DNA of 60,000 nucleotides from Lineus longissimus. Lineage: Eukaryota > Nemertea > Pilidiophora > Heteronemertea > Lineidae. The notes beneath the pieces were generated by a model, which worked only from the letters and a program-made list of their open reading frames with translations, did not search any database and was not told the DNA's origin. Of this stretch, positions 31,793 through 42,444 are shown one piece after another (position 1 is the stretch's first letter; each line of letters opens with the position of its first letter). The DNA is taken from the NCBI RefSeq assembly GCF_910592395.1, contig NC_088325.1, forward strand, positions 6,603,501 through 6,663,500, in the 5' to 3' direction. The position numbers and the translations under genes are program-made.

Positions 31793-33269
31793 TGTCACAA
31801 CCTCGGGGCTAAAAGTGCCAGTGGTGCCCTACAGGTCAGAGCCTCTGGCCAAACTTACTGATCCTCCTTGTCATAAATTATCTCGGCCAAAAATGACGCC
31901 CCCTGATATACACTGACATCAGGCGGGTAATCCAATTAAATAAAGTCCAGGCCAACAGTTAAAATATACGGCATCTATTCTCAATACTCACCCCACCCAC
32001 ACCCGGTTACAACATTAATATATACAGGTACATCACAATAGTCAACACAATCGCACATAAATGGTCCCTCATAAAACATCAGGGAAACAGACCACTCATC
32101 CGTGGCATACAATAACTTCGGATATACGTCGTCAGGGCAACAGTTAGCAACTGTTGCAAATCAAGGCAGAATGGCAAGGGGTTAATCCTCAGGAGACCGG
32201 CATGGAAAAGTATTAAAAAAAAAACCTCTTGGAATAAAACTATTCCAAGAAGAATCAACTGACACCTCGATTCCAGGTGTATACAAGTTTTGCCCCAGCA
32301 AAACAGAAAGATTCCCGCAATTGAAGTTACCCGAAACAAGAGATTCATGGCCCGTTTACCAGTCCAACCTGGTGAGCTCGCCAGAAGCAAAAAAACTGGT
32401 CCAAAGAAAATTACGCGAGCTCAACACGCATATCGGGAGGTCTAGCGATTTCGAAATGGTCTGCAGTGACCGCAAGGCCCCAGTGATCCACCAGCAGCAC
32501 GAGGGGTATGCAGAAAAAAAAAGAATTTATATAAGTCAGAGACTTGAGCAAGTCACTGGCCTCTCCACAGACAGAGGAATAAAAAGGGTACCCTCAACTC
32601 CTGAAGAAAGGAGGAGATAAAAAAACGTACCAATGCTCGACTCTTAGCAAGAGGAGAAAATCGTCTGCGTCTAATCGCATCTGAGCCGGTCTGCTCGGAA
32701 ACCCACGCTATCCCATTAAATACCCGAATTCCACGTGACCACATGATAATTCAACTGACATTCCGATCCACAATGCACTGCGCACACAAAGACACCCCCA
32801 ATTAAAATATGAAAAGATCACCAAGCAACCCGATACAAAAGCCTTCGTTTCCTGGCAGAGATCGCACTGAATATAACTTAAAACACCGTAGTTCGAGGCA
32901 CATGCTAAGGAGTGATTAAATAAGCTTACGATTAATCGAGATAAATTCCAAATTTGCAAGATAACAGAAGTTTTCGTTAGAGAGGTAACAATGAAATTTT
33001 AACTTTAGCGGTGCTGTAGGAAAGGAGGTCATTCGGCATTCCTCAGCCACTCACGTGATAGGAAGAACCAATAAAAATACGAGAAAATTGTAAACAGTGA
33101 TGGCCGCCGTCCAGGTCACATGACCGATAAAATGGCGACGCATCCAGGAAATTGATAGAAAGAGTTGTTGACAATTTGTCCGAAAATAAACGAAATAAAC
33201 CGTTGTGCCTGGAACTAGGTTTACATAAAAGGTTACGAAAATGAGAAGGTAATTTTGGTGACCGTTTCA
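31793..33269 (-). repeat. 3' LTR of the Ty3-type element
   Basis: On the plus strand it starts TGTCACAACCTCGG and ends ACCGTTTCA. In the element's own sense it starts TGAAACGGTC and ends GTGACA, the usual TG...CA. It is the same length as the other LTR, 1477 bp. Differences seen include positions around 31831, 32333-32335, 32434 and 33070. Confidence 0.9.
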
Positions 33270-33285
33270 CTATCCCCCTCTTTAA
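33270..33285 (-). other. Polypurine tract
   Basis: Directly inside the 3' LTR, the minus strand reads AAAGAGGGGGATAG up to the LTR boundary. This is the expected primer for plus-strand DNA synthesis. Confidence 0.75.
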
Positions 33286-33717
33286 AACACAGCCGTCCTC
33301 GGCGGACTTAATATAATGCAATATAAAACGTGTGTGGTATGACGAATGTACACTACCATACATTGATACTATAATATAATATAAAGGGACAGTGAATGTG
33401 GATGGGAATGTCGAGTAAAACAACGCCCTGGCAAGAAACAAATATACGAACGGAACCATTTACAATCACAATGTTAGAACCACAGCTAACACTACTCATC
33501 TGTTTAGCACCCTTGTATAGCACCAGAATGAGAAACTCCAGGTTTAAATTCAATCTAAATCAACTAACTAAACAAACTACTGAACTACATGGCGACCAGA
33601 AACAATATGATATGTACATCTAGAACATGGTAAAAGAAATGATATGACAGGAACTGATCAACATGATATATATTTACAACATCGACTGGGTAATCCGGGT
33701 GACAAAGGGGAAGGGGA

Positions 33718-34425
33718 TTAACGGCGCTGGAAGTTGAGGTGCTTGCGGATATTACGCATCCTATCGTGATATCCCTCCACAGCGGGGCTAACCTCCGGGA
33801 GTCTCCCCCTTGCCACGCGGCCAGTCGAGTGGGCAACTCGAATGGTACTCCTGACGTGTTGTCGCTGGTGTCTCTGACTGCGGGGTCGTGGTGGCTCAGC
33901 TGGGGGCGGCATTACTGGGGAGTGTTGGCACGCCCGCTTCTTTGGTGGCAGGGTCGGCTCTGGTCCTGCCATGACAACTTCCTGCTGGACCGTTGGTGAT
34001 GAAAGTGAGGCAGGGGTGTTTTGCTCATCCCTAACACTGACATTCTTGGCTTCCGCCTGTTTTGGAGGGTCAACTCTAGCCAGCACGTCTTGGAGCATGG
34101 CCTGAATGCCCTCTACCTGGGTGCTCAGCCGGAAGATGGCATCCAGCACCTCTAGTTGCTGGGGAGCGGGTGGAAAAGTCGCCTCGTCAATCGCCGCCCC
34201 TTGTGACAGATGAGACGGAGCTGGGTTGGCGGGTGGTGGGGTGGCTGCCCGCGGAACTTGCTCGGTCGGGCCTGTCTTCGGTGAGGAAAGGAGGCAATCG
34301 AGGATCTCTTGGCCTTCTGGCTGGTAGTCGTCATTCAAGAAGGCATCCAATTCCAGGTCAAAAGCGAGGGCGTCCATCTGGAAGCGAGAGAAGTGAAGCG
34401 TAAGCATATTTCCGGACATATTCAT
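33718..34425 (-). CDS. Extra ORF in env position of the Ty3-type element
   Basis: A 235-codon frame lies between the end of pol and the polypurine tract. The product has an acidic N-terminal part (about residues 16-45), proline-rich linkers, a heptad-like segment around QQLEVLDAIFRLSTQVEGIQ, and a strongly basic arginine/histidine-rich C-terminus. I see no signal peptide, membrane helix or furin-like site, so it does not look like an envelope protein. It could be an accessory or nucleic-acid-binding protein made from a spliced or subgenomic RNA. The lack of stops in an otherwise young element suggests, but does not prove, that it is translated. Function unknown. About 430 bases of non-coding DNA separate it from the polypurine tract. 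Confidence 0.55.
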   Translation of the reverse strand: MNMSGNMLTLHFSRFQMDALAFDLELDAFLNDDYQPEGQEILDCLLSSPKTGPTEQVPRAATPPPANPAPSHLSQGAAIDEATFPPAPQQLEVLDAIFRLSTQVEGIQAMLQDVLARVDPPKQAEAKNVSVRDEQNTPASLSSPTVQQEVVMAGPEPTLPPKKRACQHSPVMPPPAEPPRPRSQRHQRQHVRSTIRVAHSTGRVARGRLPEVSPAVEGYHDRMRNIRKHLNFQRR

Positions 34426-34974
34426 CTTTTACATAGGTGAAACACATCATGCGTCAGCCATGCACCCTCGAAGCGGAATGTCATATTCGCTAAAGTACAC
34501 ACCCTGTGTTTAGAGTATCAGCCACAAGTTGACCACGACCCGACATCAGTATGGATAGTCAATGAGGAACAGCAGTTCCTGAGTTGTAATAAGTCTTCTA
34601 TTTTCCCTTCCAGCTGACTGGAACACCACCCTGGGCTATACCAGTGACCCAGTTGGCCATGAAGACATCATGGGCATGGCATACCCTCACATCAATCTAC
34701 CATGGATGGCAGCAGTATCAGCCAGCACATCAATAATATACGAAAACTCAACACAGAGGGGGGCCTGGTCAACCCCAAAATACAGATTTATATATATGCA
34801 TAATAAGTGACATCAACATGACTGTGGTTACAGTGGATATAGTAGTACTAGTAGTTCCAAGTACTGTCAGCCAAAAACATCGATAGAAAGGGCTACTAGT
34901 ACAGCATTCAAAACAGGACAATTACTGCATGTATACCAGTGGTGTACATGTTCTATACATGACAGCGTATGACA
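34426..34974 (-). other. Non-coding spacer between pol and the extra ORF
   Basis: No long frame is present. On the minus strand, sequence just before the ORF start reads TTTCACCTATGTAAAAG, which could serve as a splice acceptor, but this is weak. Confidence 0.3.
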
Positions 34975-37900
34975 TCATTCAGGCAACTTCCGTCTGACGC
35001 TCCTAAACCACAACGGCGGACTCTGGCCCTCATATGGTTTCAACTTGTTGTGGTGGACCAGTTTGGTCTTTCCCCGCTTATCCATCTGGATGACGTAGTC
35101 AAGGTCGTTCACCTTTTTGATGATTAGATATGGGCCTTGAAATGCCTTCCTTAGTTTTGGGGCTATCTCCAGCTGACTTATATCTGTGAGGTACCAGACG
35201 CCATCCCCAACTTTATACTTGTTAAAGACGACCTTGCCATCATGATTCTGCTTGTGTCTTTCAGCCGCGGCCTTCAAATTTTCCCGGGCGACATCATGGG
35301 CATGGACCATCGTGTCACGCAACTTGTCCACATACTCGCCATAAGACGTTATCTCATCATCCTCGATGCCAGGTCTGTACGGGAACATCACCTCTGCCGG
35401 TAGTCGAACCTCACGGCCTAACATGAGCAGGTTTGGAGTTAACTTCGTCGACTCATTTGGAGTGGCTCGGTAGGCAGCAGCCAGACATCCTAAGTTAACA
35501 TCCCATTGGTCTTGCTGACCCTTCAGATAGGCCTTGATCATCCGGATCAGGGTCTTGTTGAAACGTTCACATTGCCCGTTACAGCGGGGGTTTGCAGGAG
35601 GCGCCCTTGTCTTCCTGATCTCAAGCAACCTACACAACTCTTTGAAGATGTTGCTCTCATAGTTTCGACCCTGATCTGAGTGGATGTCAATTGGTGTTCC
35701 AAACCTGGCGATCACCTCGTTGAGAATGAGGTTGGCCGTGGTGGTGGCAGTCTGGTCTGGCGTGGCAAATACTTCCGCCCACTTACTGAAAGAATCAGTA
35801 ATGACGTGTATGAATTTATTCCCACGCGCTGAGGTGGGGAGGGGTCCAAGTACATCGGTCGACAATCTGTCTAATACCCCCCCTGCAGTCATATTTCCCA
35901 TCGGGGCTCTCGGGGGTTTTGGGGGCTTCTTGATCTGTGCACAGAGATCACATCGGGACACCCACAGGTTAACATCTATCCGCACCCCATACCAGTAGAA
36001 TCGCTGCAATGTTTTCTCACGGCATTTCTTCTTTCCCAGGTGGCCAGCCAATGGAGAATCATGCATCTCTCGTAGGACTTCTGACCTCAAGACTCTGGGA
36101 ACAAGGAATTGTTCGTGGTGACCCGTCCCGTTTTTCCTGCTGAATTTTCTGAACAGAATGCCGTCAGTGAGGGTAAGGCTGTCCCAACAGTTCCAATAAT
36201 GTCTGGTGGCTTGGCTGGCTTCACATACAACCGCCCCAAATGGCCGTGTGCCTGTTTCGAACCAACTTAGAATTGGGCCTATGTCTGGGTCCTTGGCCTG
36301 ATGACGTCTTAGGTCCGGTGGGGCATAGGGCAGCGCCCAGCTAGGCTGGGCCTGAGCATTAGGCCTGTTCCTGGCACGCGTTATTCGCCGCACTGGCTGA
36401 GTGCCAGGATACATGGTACTTTGCATGTCTGCCGATTTCTTGTCACATTTGGCACATAACCCACAGGGGATGTCCTCGCCATTGGTAGGGCAGGCGCAGT
36501 CCATCGGGTTGGGACAGCGACTCATGCTGTCAGCATTTTGGTGCTTTTTGCCTGGTCTCCATTCCAGGGTGAATTGGTAAGCTGACAAGATCTCGATCCA
36601 CCGTGCAACGCGGCCCTTGGGGTCCTTGAGGGAAAAGAGCCACTTTAATGCCATGTGGTCCACGCGGCAGATGAAGGGCTTCCCCAGGAGATACTGGCGG
36701 AAATACTCAATAAAGTGTTTCACGGCCAATAGTTCCCTGTCTGTGACACAATAATTTCTCTGTGCCTTATTTAGGGTTGCACTGGCATAGGCAATCACCC
36801 GCTCCCGCCCGTCCTGTACCTGGGACAGTACTGCCCCTATTCCCACATCACAGGCATCAGTGTCTAGTATGAAGGTGTCCTCAGGCCTAGGGTAAGCCAT
36901 GACTTCCGGGCCTGTAAGTTTTTCAAGCAGTATTTTGAATGCTGCCTCACATTCTCCACTCCAGTGAAAGGAGACCCCCTTCTTGGTCAGTTGGATGAGG
37001 GGATGCATCAGGGATGAAAAGTCCTTGATGAACCTTCTATAATATGAACCCAGGCCTATGATCCCTCGGACATCAGTGACATTTCGTGGAACGGGCCAAT
37101 CTTTCAATTTCTGCACATTTTGCGCATTGGGTTTGACCCCATCTTTAGATACCGTGTGACCCAAGAAATTGACTTCGAGTTGCAGGAGGTGGCACTTTGA
37201 GGGCTTTAGTTTAAAACCGGCATCACGGATACGGGTAAAAACCTTTCGTAGCTTCACGATATGTGATTCAAAATCCACTGAGAAAGTGATGATGTCGTCA
37301 AGATAGAGGGCGCATACCCCCTCTGGCACTAACCCTTTCATGGCCAGCTCAATTAGCCGCTGGAAGGTCATCGGGGAGCCTGCTAGGCCCATCGGCATAG
37401 TCAGGTATTCAAAAAGTCCATGAGTTGTGGCAAAAGCAGTTTTTGGGATATCTTGCTCCCTAATGGGGACATTGTGGTAGGCCGACGTGACGTCAAGGGC
37501 ACTAAAGTACACTGACCCAGACAGTTTATCAATCAGGGTGTCACATCTGGGGAGGGGTGTCGCTGGAATGTTAGTTGTCAATTTGTTGAGCATCCGATAG
37601 TCAACACAATGGCGGACGCCACCATCACGTTTTCGAACTAAGACGACCCCAGAGGCCCACGGGGAGGTCGACTCCCTCACAATGCCTTGGTTCAGCATCT
37701 TTTTCAGCGACTTCAACTCCTCTCCGGCAAAGGCCATAGGAACTTTTCTGGGAGCCTGCTTGAAAGGTTTAGCATCCCCAGTATCTATTTCATGCTCAAC
37801 CAGGTGAGTCCTTCCTATATCGGCATCATCCTTGGAAAAGATATCAGAGAACTCCAGTATGAGTTCTTTTAGTGTGGTCTCTTCCTGGGGTGATTTTAGA

Positions 37901-38979
37901 GCCTCCTTGGCGCCATCTAGCATTGGCTGTAGGTACTCAGGTAATGTCATGTCTTGGGCGGGAGTAATAGGAGAGCCCTTTCCTACAGCTCGGATTCTAT
38001 CAGTGACTCTGGGTTTAGGGCACATCTGAATCCGCCTTACAGTATCATTGTTGTCATGGCGACCAGACTCATGCCTTAGCACTGACGCTTTTGGCTTCCC
38101 AACTGTCCTGGCCACTCCTATCACCATGTCCTGCTTGATGGAGGCTGGGGCTTCGAAGGGGTTCATTACTCTTACTGGGACAGTGCAATCCTTGGTGGCA
38201 TCAACAAGTGTTGGAGCAACGGCAATATTGCAATGCTGAACCATCACGGGGTTAGCCTCAATCAATAAACAGGCATCCTTTTTCCTGGTTGTGTTTGCTC
38301 TGTCCACAAGGCCTTGGATGATAACCTCTGACATAGCAGGAATAATGAAATGATCTGCAGCACGCACCCGTCGTGCTGTAATTGGTAATCCAATTTGCTT
38401 CAAGGGGATTAGTTGGCCCTTCAACATAATCCGGTTTTGGGACAGCAATATGTCCGCTGGGCCATCAGGGTCCCGCTGTAAAATGTCTGCCCCTAACAGC
38501 ACTTCATCTTCAATGTCAGCGACTAACAATGGCTTCTCGAGTTTCAATGGCCCTAAGTCCATCCAAAACAGCGCTTTCCCGTAGTACGTGATGGACCCCC
38601 CATCAGCATTTGTTAGTAGGCCCCTCTTGGAGGGTGGAACTAATACCGGTCGCTCCGGTTCTGGAATTTTCATATAGGTGGCATGGGACATTATAGTCTT
38701 GGTCGACCCCGTGTCGACAGTGAATGTTACATCCAACCCCTGGATGTGGCCTTCTATGTATATTCCTGCATATGAAGGCTTTTGCCGCCTGATCGCCTCC
38801 AGGTCGGCCTCCTCCCCATCCCCAATATCGCTCTCACTTCCATCACCTTCCTCAACCTCAAGTGCTAACTCTGAGTCTGACAATGCTTCTGTTTCTTGGC
38901 CGACATTTACATCAATGCGGGCTGCCCCTTGGCCTACTGGGGTAGCCCGTTGCAGTTTGACGCCTGCTGTAGGGCTTGA
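34975..38979 (-). CDS. pol: Ty3-type pol polyprotein
   Basis: The frame is open from about 38979 to a stop at 34975-34977. Its first 46 bases overlap the end of gag in the -1 frame, so it is probably expressed as a gag-pol fusion by -1 frameshifting. Numbering from 38883 as residue 1, the domains in order are: aspartic protease (VDTGS, 56-60); reverse transcriptase with YLDD at 527-530; RNase H (LDTDACDVG near 673-681); a cysteine-rich linker (790-813); integrase zinc finger (His941, His948, Cys978, Cys981); integrase catalytic core Asp1010, Asp1070, Glu1106 with 35 residues between the last two; and a GPY/F-like C-terminal motif (AFQGPYLIIKKV). No chromodomain follows. All catalytic residues are present, so it may be functional. 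Confidence 0.93.
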   Translation of the reverse strand, partial: SSPTAGVKLQRATPVGQGAARIDVNVGQETEALSDSELALEVEEGDGSESDIGDGEEADLEAIRRQKPSYAGIYIEGHIQGLDVTFTVDTGSTKTIMSHATYMKIPEPERPVLVPPSKRGLLTNADGGSITYYGKALFWMDLGPLKLEKPLLVADIEDEVLLGADILQRDPDGPADILLSQNRIMLKGQLIPLKQIGLPITARRVRAADHFIIPAMSEVIIQGLVDRANTTRKKDACLLIEANPVMVQHCNIAVAPTLVDATKDCTVPVRVMNPFEAPASIKQDMVIGVARTVGKPKASVLRHESGRHDNNDTVRRIQMCPKPRVTDRIRAVGKGSPITPAQDMTLPEYLQPMLDGAKEALKSPQEETTLKELILEFSDIFSKDDADIGRTHLVEHEIDTGDAKPFKQAPRKVPMAFAGEELKSLKKMLNQGIVRESTSPWASGVVLVRKRDGGVRHCVDYRMLNKLTTNIPATPLPRCDTLIDKLSGSVYFSALDVTSAYHNVPIREQDIPKTAFATTHGLFEYLTMPMGLAGSPMTFQRLIELAMKGLVPEGVCALYLDDIITFSVDFESHIVKLRKVFTRIRDAGFKLKPSKCHLLQLEVNFLGHTVSKDGVKPNAQNVQKLKDWPVPRNVTDVRGIIGLGSYYRRFIKDFSSLMHPLIQLTKKGVSFHWSGECEAAFKILLEKLTGPEVMAYPRPEDTFILDTDACDVGIGAVLSQVQDGRERVIAYASATLNKAQRNYCVTDRELLAVKHFIEYFRQYLLGKPFICRVDHMALKWLFSLKDPKGRVARWIEILSAYQFTLEWRPGKKHQNADSMSRCPNPMDCACPTNGEDIPCGLCAKCDKKSADMQSTMYPGTQPVRRITRARNRPNAQAQPSWALPYAPPDLRRHQAKDPDIGPILSWFETGTRPFGAVVCEASQATRHYWNCWDSLTLTDGILFRKFSRKNGTGHHEQFLVPRVLRSEVLREMHDSPLAGHLGKKKCREKTLQRFYWYGVRIDVNLWVSRCDLCAQIKKPPKPPRAPMGNMTAGGVLDRLSTDVLGPLPTSARGNKFIHVITDSFSKWAEVFATPDQTATTTANLILNEVIARFGTPIDIHSDQGRNYESNIFKELCRLLEIRKTRAPPANPRCNGQCERFNKTLIRMIKAYLKGQQDQWDVNLGCLAAAYRATPNESTKLTPNLLMLGREVRLPAEVMFPYRPGIEDDEITSYGEYVDKLRDTMVHAHDVARENLKAAAERHKQNHDGKVVFNKYKVGDGVWYLTDISQLEIAPKLRKAFQGPYLIIKKVNDLDYVIQMDKRGKTKLVHHNKLKPYEGQSPPLWFRSVRRKLPE

Positions 38980-40886
38980 TCATTCCGTGGGGTAAAAGTG
39001 GGCGCATTAGGACTAATGGCGGTCCGTGCTGCCAGGGCAGCCACTGATGGTGCAGATTGCATCACAACTGGCGGGTTGGTGCATTCTCGCGAGTAATGCC
39101 CATATTGTCGGCAACGGAAGCAGAGGATATTCTCCTTTGGTTGCCGGGGACGACCTGGCTGGCGGCCATGTTGCCCGCCACCCCAACGGCCTTGGGATGA
39201 GCCCTTCTTTTCAAGATTGCTCAGCCGTGACATCACATCTGTCATCATGCTAACAATCTTTGTCATCTCCTCACTAGGGGGAGCAGCGGGTGATGCATCC
39301 TGGCTAGGCTGCTGATTACCCGTCCCATTACTGGTCGGTCTCTTGTGAGACTGAGTCTGAGGTTTGGCCCCATGGTTTTTAGCCATTCGCACATTCTCCT
39401 CATCAGATTCTTCAGTCTCAATGTCAGTCTCCCGGGTAATTTTCACTGGCTTCTTACGCTGAACCCGCTGTGTGTCCTTGAATCGGACTACCTCATAAAC
39501 AGCTTGGTCGATATTCTTTGGATCTTTAATGTATTCAACATGAAAACGGACATCATCATCATGGAGGCCATCCAGAAACCTCCGGAGGAGATCCTCACTC
39601 CTGGTTTCGGCATCCCTTGACCCATAGGCCTTGCAATACAACCGTTTTAGCTCAGCAGCAAACTCGGAGGCGGACTCTCCTGCTTTTTGGGAGCGACACG
39701 AAAATTTGGCTCCATATGATTTTGCTGTTTCAATCCGCCTAAAGCGGTGATTTAGCTCTCTAATCAAAGCCCTATAATCACCCCTGACTGATTTGTCCAG
39801 CTGGCCGTAAACAAATTCAGCCGCGGCGCCCTGGAGCTTAGGGAGGAGGTGGTCCAGCTTCTCCTCAACGGTCCAGCCACATCGGCTGGCCACATCTGAA
39901 AATCGGTTATAGTATGCCTCCCAAGATTCCTTGGTGGTGTCTCTGAATGGCGGTAGCTTAGGACCCCTTGACAACTGATGACGGGGCCTTGGGGCTTCAT
40001 CCTCAGTGTCGCTGTCACACCAGCGATCTAATGAGTTTTTCCTAGGCCGCTCAGAGCTTGAACTGGAAAGACTAGCCTTTCTAGGCCGTCGCACAGCCTT
40101 ACTGGACCTGGGGACATGGGGAGTTTGCTGTGGCTCTTTATTCATACTAGCGCCATCCCCAATTGGTGCCTGAGGCGAGGACACATGGCCCTGGCTTGGG
40201 CTGGCTGAATGACTCACAAGCACGGTTGGCTGTACGGGCGGCTGCGGGGTCCATGAGGCATAGCCATAGCCATTACTAGTACTCATCAAAGGGTACTGCT
40301 GCGGGCCTAACGACATTTGGGGATTACCCATCCCAAACATTTGGCCATAACTCGTCCCCACCATCTGGGATTGGCCATGAGTGGCATAACTACTGGGGTG
40401 TGGGATTTGTCCTGCCGTCCAGGGTGGCATACGCTCGCCCCTGGATGTGTTCAATGCTGGCATCGGCATTGATACGGGATTCAGTAAGGCAGGCCCAGCC
40501 ACGGACATCATTGTTGATCCGGCCACAGCCCTAGCCATGGTTCGAGTGGTGCTCATCACCACACTTGTACCACTCGTCATCATTACTACACTCGTGGTAG
40601 TAGGAGTCGTCACCCGGGACGGCATCATAGAGGGCCCAGCTCCCTGTGCTGGGGGAGCACTAGAACTCAAGATAGGGAGATTACTGGCTCCCTGATCAGG
40701 CCTACCTGCACTACTATCTTCCGCCAACATTATGCGTTGGTATACCTCGTCAATGTATTCGTCTGGTATCTCTGTTTCAGCCTCAGTGAAGTATTCATCA
40801 GATTCAGATTGAATCTCTCGCGGTAGCAATCGGATCGGGGTGAAATTCTTCCGTTTGGCTCTCAATCCCACTGATTTCCTGGGCAT
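38934..40886 (-). CDS. gag: Ty3-type gag polyprotein
   Basis: A 650-codon frame starts at ATG 40886, about 60 bases after the primer-binding site, and ends at TAG 38934-38936. The N-terminal 300 residues are low-complexity, rich in Ser, Thr, Met and Pro. The middle, about residues 305-470, matches the retrotransposon gag capsid fold (ESWEAYYNRFSDVA, then YRALIRELNHRFR). Near residues 589-602 is a CCHC zinc knuckle (CFRCRQYGHYSREC), preceded by an Arg/Gly-rich stretch, for binding the genomic RNA. There is no stop or frameshift. Expected to form cytoplasmic virus-like particles. Confidence 0.92.
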   Translation of the reverse strand: MPRKSVGLRAKRKNFTPIRLLPREIQSESDEYFTEAETEIPDEYIDEVYQRIMLAEDSSAGRPDQGASNLPILSSSAPPAQGAGPSMMPSRVTTPTTTSVVMMTSGTSVVMSTTRTMARAVAGSTMMSVAGPALLNPVSMPMPALNTSRGERMPPWTAGQIPHPSSYATHGQSQMVGTSYGQMFGMGNPQMSLGPQQYPLMSTSNGYGYASWTPQPPVQPTVLVSHSASPSQGHVSSPQAPIGDGASMNKEPQQTPHVPRSSKAVRRPRKASLSSSSSERPRKNSLDRWCDSDTEDEAPRPRHQLSRGPKLPPFRDTTKESWEAYYNRFSDVASRCGWTVEEKLDHLLPKLQGAAAEFVYGQLDKSVRGDYRALIRELNHRFRRIETAKSYGAKFSCRSQKAGESASEFAAELKRLYCKAYGSRDAETRSEDLLRRFLDGLHDDDVRFHVEYIKDPKNIDQAVYEVVRFKDTQRVQRKKPVKITRETDIETEESDEENVRMAKNHGAKPQTQSHKRPTSNGTGNQQPSQDASPAAPPSEEMTKIVSMMTDVMSRLSNLEKKGSSQGRWGGGQHGRQPGRPRQPKENILCFRCRQYGHYSRECTNPPVVMQSAPSVAALAARTAISPNAPTFTPRNDQALQQASNCNGLPQ

Positions 40887-40945
40887 CGTGGTATCACTGG
40901 CATCAAGGGGAGGTTCGCATCACTGGACCCAGAAAGTATATCTGG

Positions 40946-40963
40946 ATCCCACAGCTGTCACCA
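40946..40963 (-). other. Primer-binding site of the Ty3-type element
   Basis: On the minus strand, four T residues after the 5' LTR, the sequence reads TGGTGACAGCTGTGGGAT. It begins with the TGG complementary to a tRNA CCA end. It resembles leucine-type primer-binding sites, but I did not identify the tRNA with certainty. Confidence 0.65.
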
Positions 40964-40967
40964 AAAA

Positions 40968-42444
40968 TGTCACAACCTCGGGGCTAAAAGTGCCAGTGGT
41001 GCCCTCCAGGTCAGAGCCTCTGGCCAAACTTACTGATCCTCCTTGTCATAAATTATCTCGGCCAAAAATGACGCCCCCTGATATACACTGACATCAGGCG
41101 GGTAATCCAATTAAATAAAGTCCAGGCCAACAGTTAAAATATACGGCATCTATTCTCAATACTCACCCCACCCACACCCGGTTACAACATTAATATATAC
41201 AGGTACATCACAATAGTCAACACAATCGCACATAAATGGTCCCTCATAAAACATCAGGGAAACAGACCACTCATCCGTGGCATACAATAACTTCGGATAT
41301 ACGTCGTCAGGGCAACAGTTAGCAACTGTTGCAAATCAAGGCAGAATGGCAAGGGGTTAATCCTCAGGAGACCGGCATGGAAAAGTATTTAAAAAAAAAC
41401 CTCTTGGAATAAAACTATTCCAAGAAGAATCAACTGACACCTCGATTCCAGGTGTATACAAGTTTTGCCCCAGCAAAACAGAAAGATTCCCGCAATTGAA
41501 GTTACCCGAAACAAGAGATTCTGGGCCCGTTTACCAGTCCAACCTGGTGAGCTCGCCAGAAGCAAAAAAACTGGTCCAAAGAAAATTACGCGAGCTCAAC
41601 ACGCATATCGGGAGTTCTAGCGATTTCGAAATGGTCTGCAGTGACCGCAAGGCCCCAGTGATCCACCAGCAGCACGAGGGGTATGCAGAAAAAAAAAGAA
41701 TTTATATAAGTCAGAGACTTGAGCAAGTCACTGGCCTCTCCACAGACAGAGGAATAAAAAGGGTACCCTCAACTCCTGAAGAAAGGAGGAGATAAAAAAA
41801 CGTACCAATGCTCGACTCTTAGCAAGAGGAGAAAATCGTCTGCGTCTAATCGCATCTGAGCCGGTCTGCTCGGAAACCCACGCTATCCCATTAAATACCC
41901 GAATTCCACGTGACCACATGATAATTCAACTGACATTCCGATCCACAATGCACTGCGCACACAAAGACACCCCCAATTAAAATATGAAAAGATCACCAAG
42001 CAACCCGATACAAAAGCCTTCGTTTCCTGGCAGAGATCGCACTGAATATAACTTAAAACACCGTAGTTCGAGGCACATGCTAAGGAGTGATTAAATAAGC
42101 TTACGATTAATCGAGATAAATTCCAAATTTGCAAGATAACAGAAGTTTTCGTTAGAGAGGTAACAATGAAATTTTAACTTTAGCGGTGCTGTAGGAAAGG
42201 AGGTCATTCGGCATTCCTCAGCCACTCACGTGATAGGAAGAACCAATGAAAATACGAGAAAATTGTAAACAGTGATGGCCGCCGTCCAGGTCACATGACC
42301 GATAAAATGGCGACGCATCCAGGAAATTGATAGAAAGAGTTGTTGACAATTTGTCCGAAAATAAACGAAATAAACCGTTGTGCCTGGAACTAGGTTTACA
42401 TAAAAGGTTACGAAAATGAGAAGGTAATTTTGGTGACCGTTTCA
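40968..42444 (-). repeat. 5' LTR of the Ty3-type element
   Basis: A 1477-bp repeat almost identical to 31793-33269. It carries the promoter of the element, reading leftward. I could not assign a TATA box or polyadenylation signal confidently. Confidence 0.9.

Larger units (their letters stand above)
31793..42444 (-). mobile_element. Ty3-type LTR retrotransposon, nearly intact
   Basis: The element is 10,652 bp long and in reverse orientation. The two LTRs are each 1477 bp and differ at only about six positions by eye. The flanking 4-bp duplication is ATGA (31789-31792 and 42445-42448). In reading direction the order is: 5' LTR (40968-42444), primer-binding site, gag, pol with protease, RT, RNase H and integrase, an extra ORF, polypurine tract and 3' LTR (31793-33269). 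The integrase-last order and GPY/F-type C-terminus place it in Ty3 (Metaviridae-like). It sits antisense in the predicted first intron of gene 2. I saw no stop codon in gag or pol. Confidence 0.92.

Noticed and set aside
33718-34425. Envelope gene making the Ty3-type element an endogenous retrovirus
   Set aside because: There is no signal peptide, hydrophobic fusion or membrane segment, or cleavage motif in the predicted protein.
35684-39253. Plus-strand open frames within the Ty3 region
   Set aside because: They are antisense shadows of gag and pol, without independent features.
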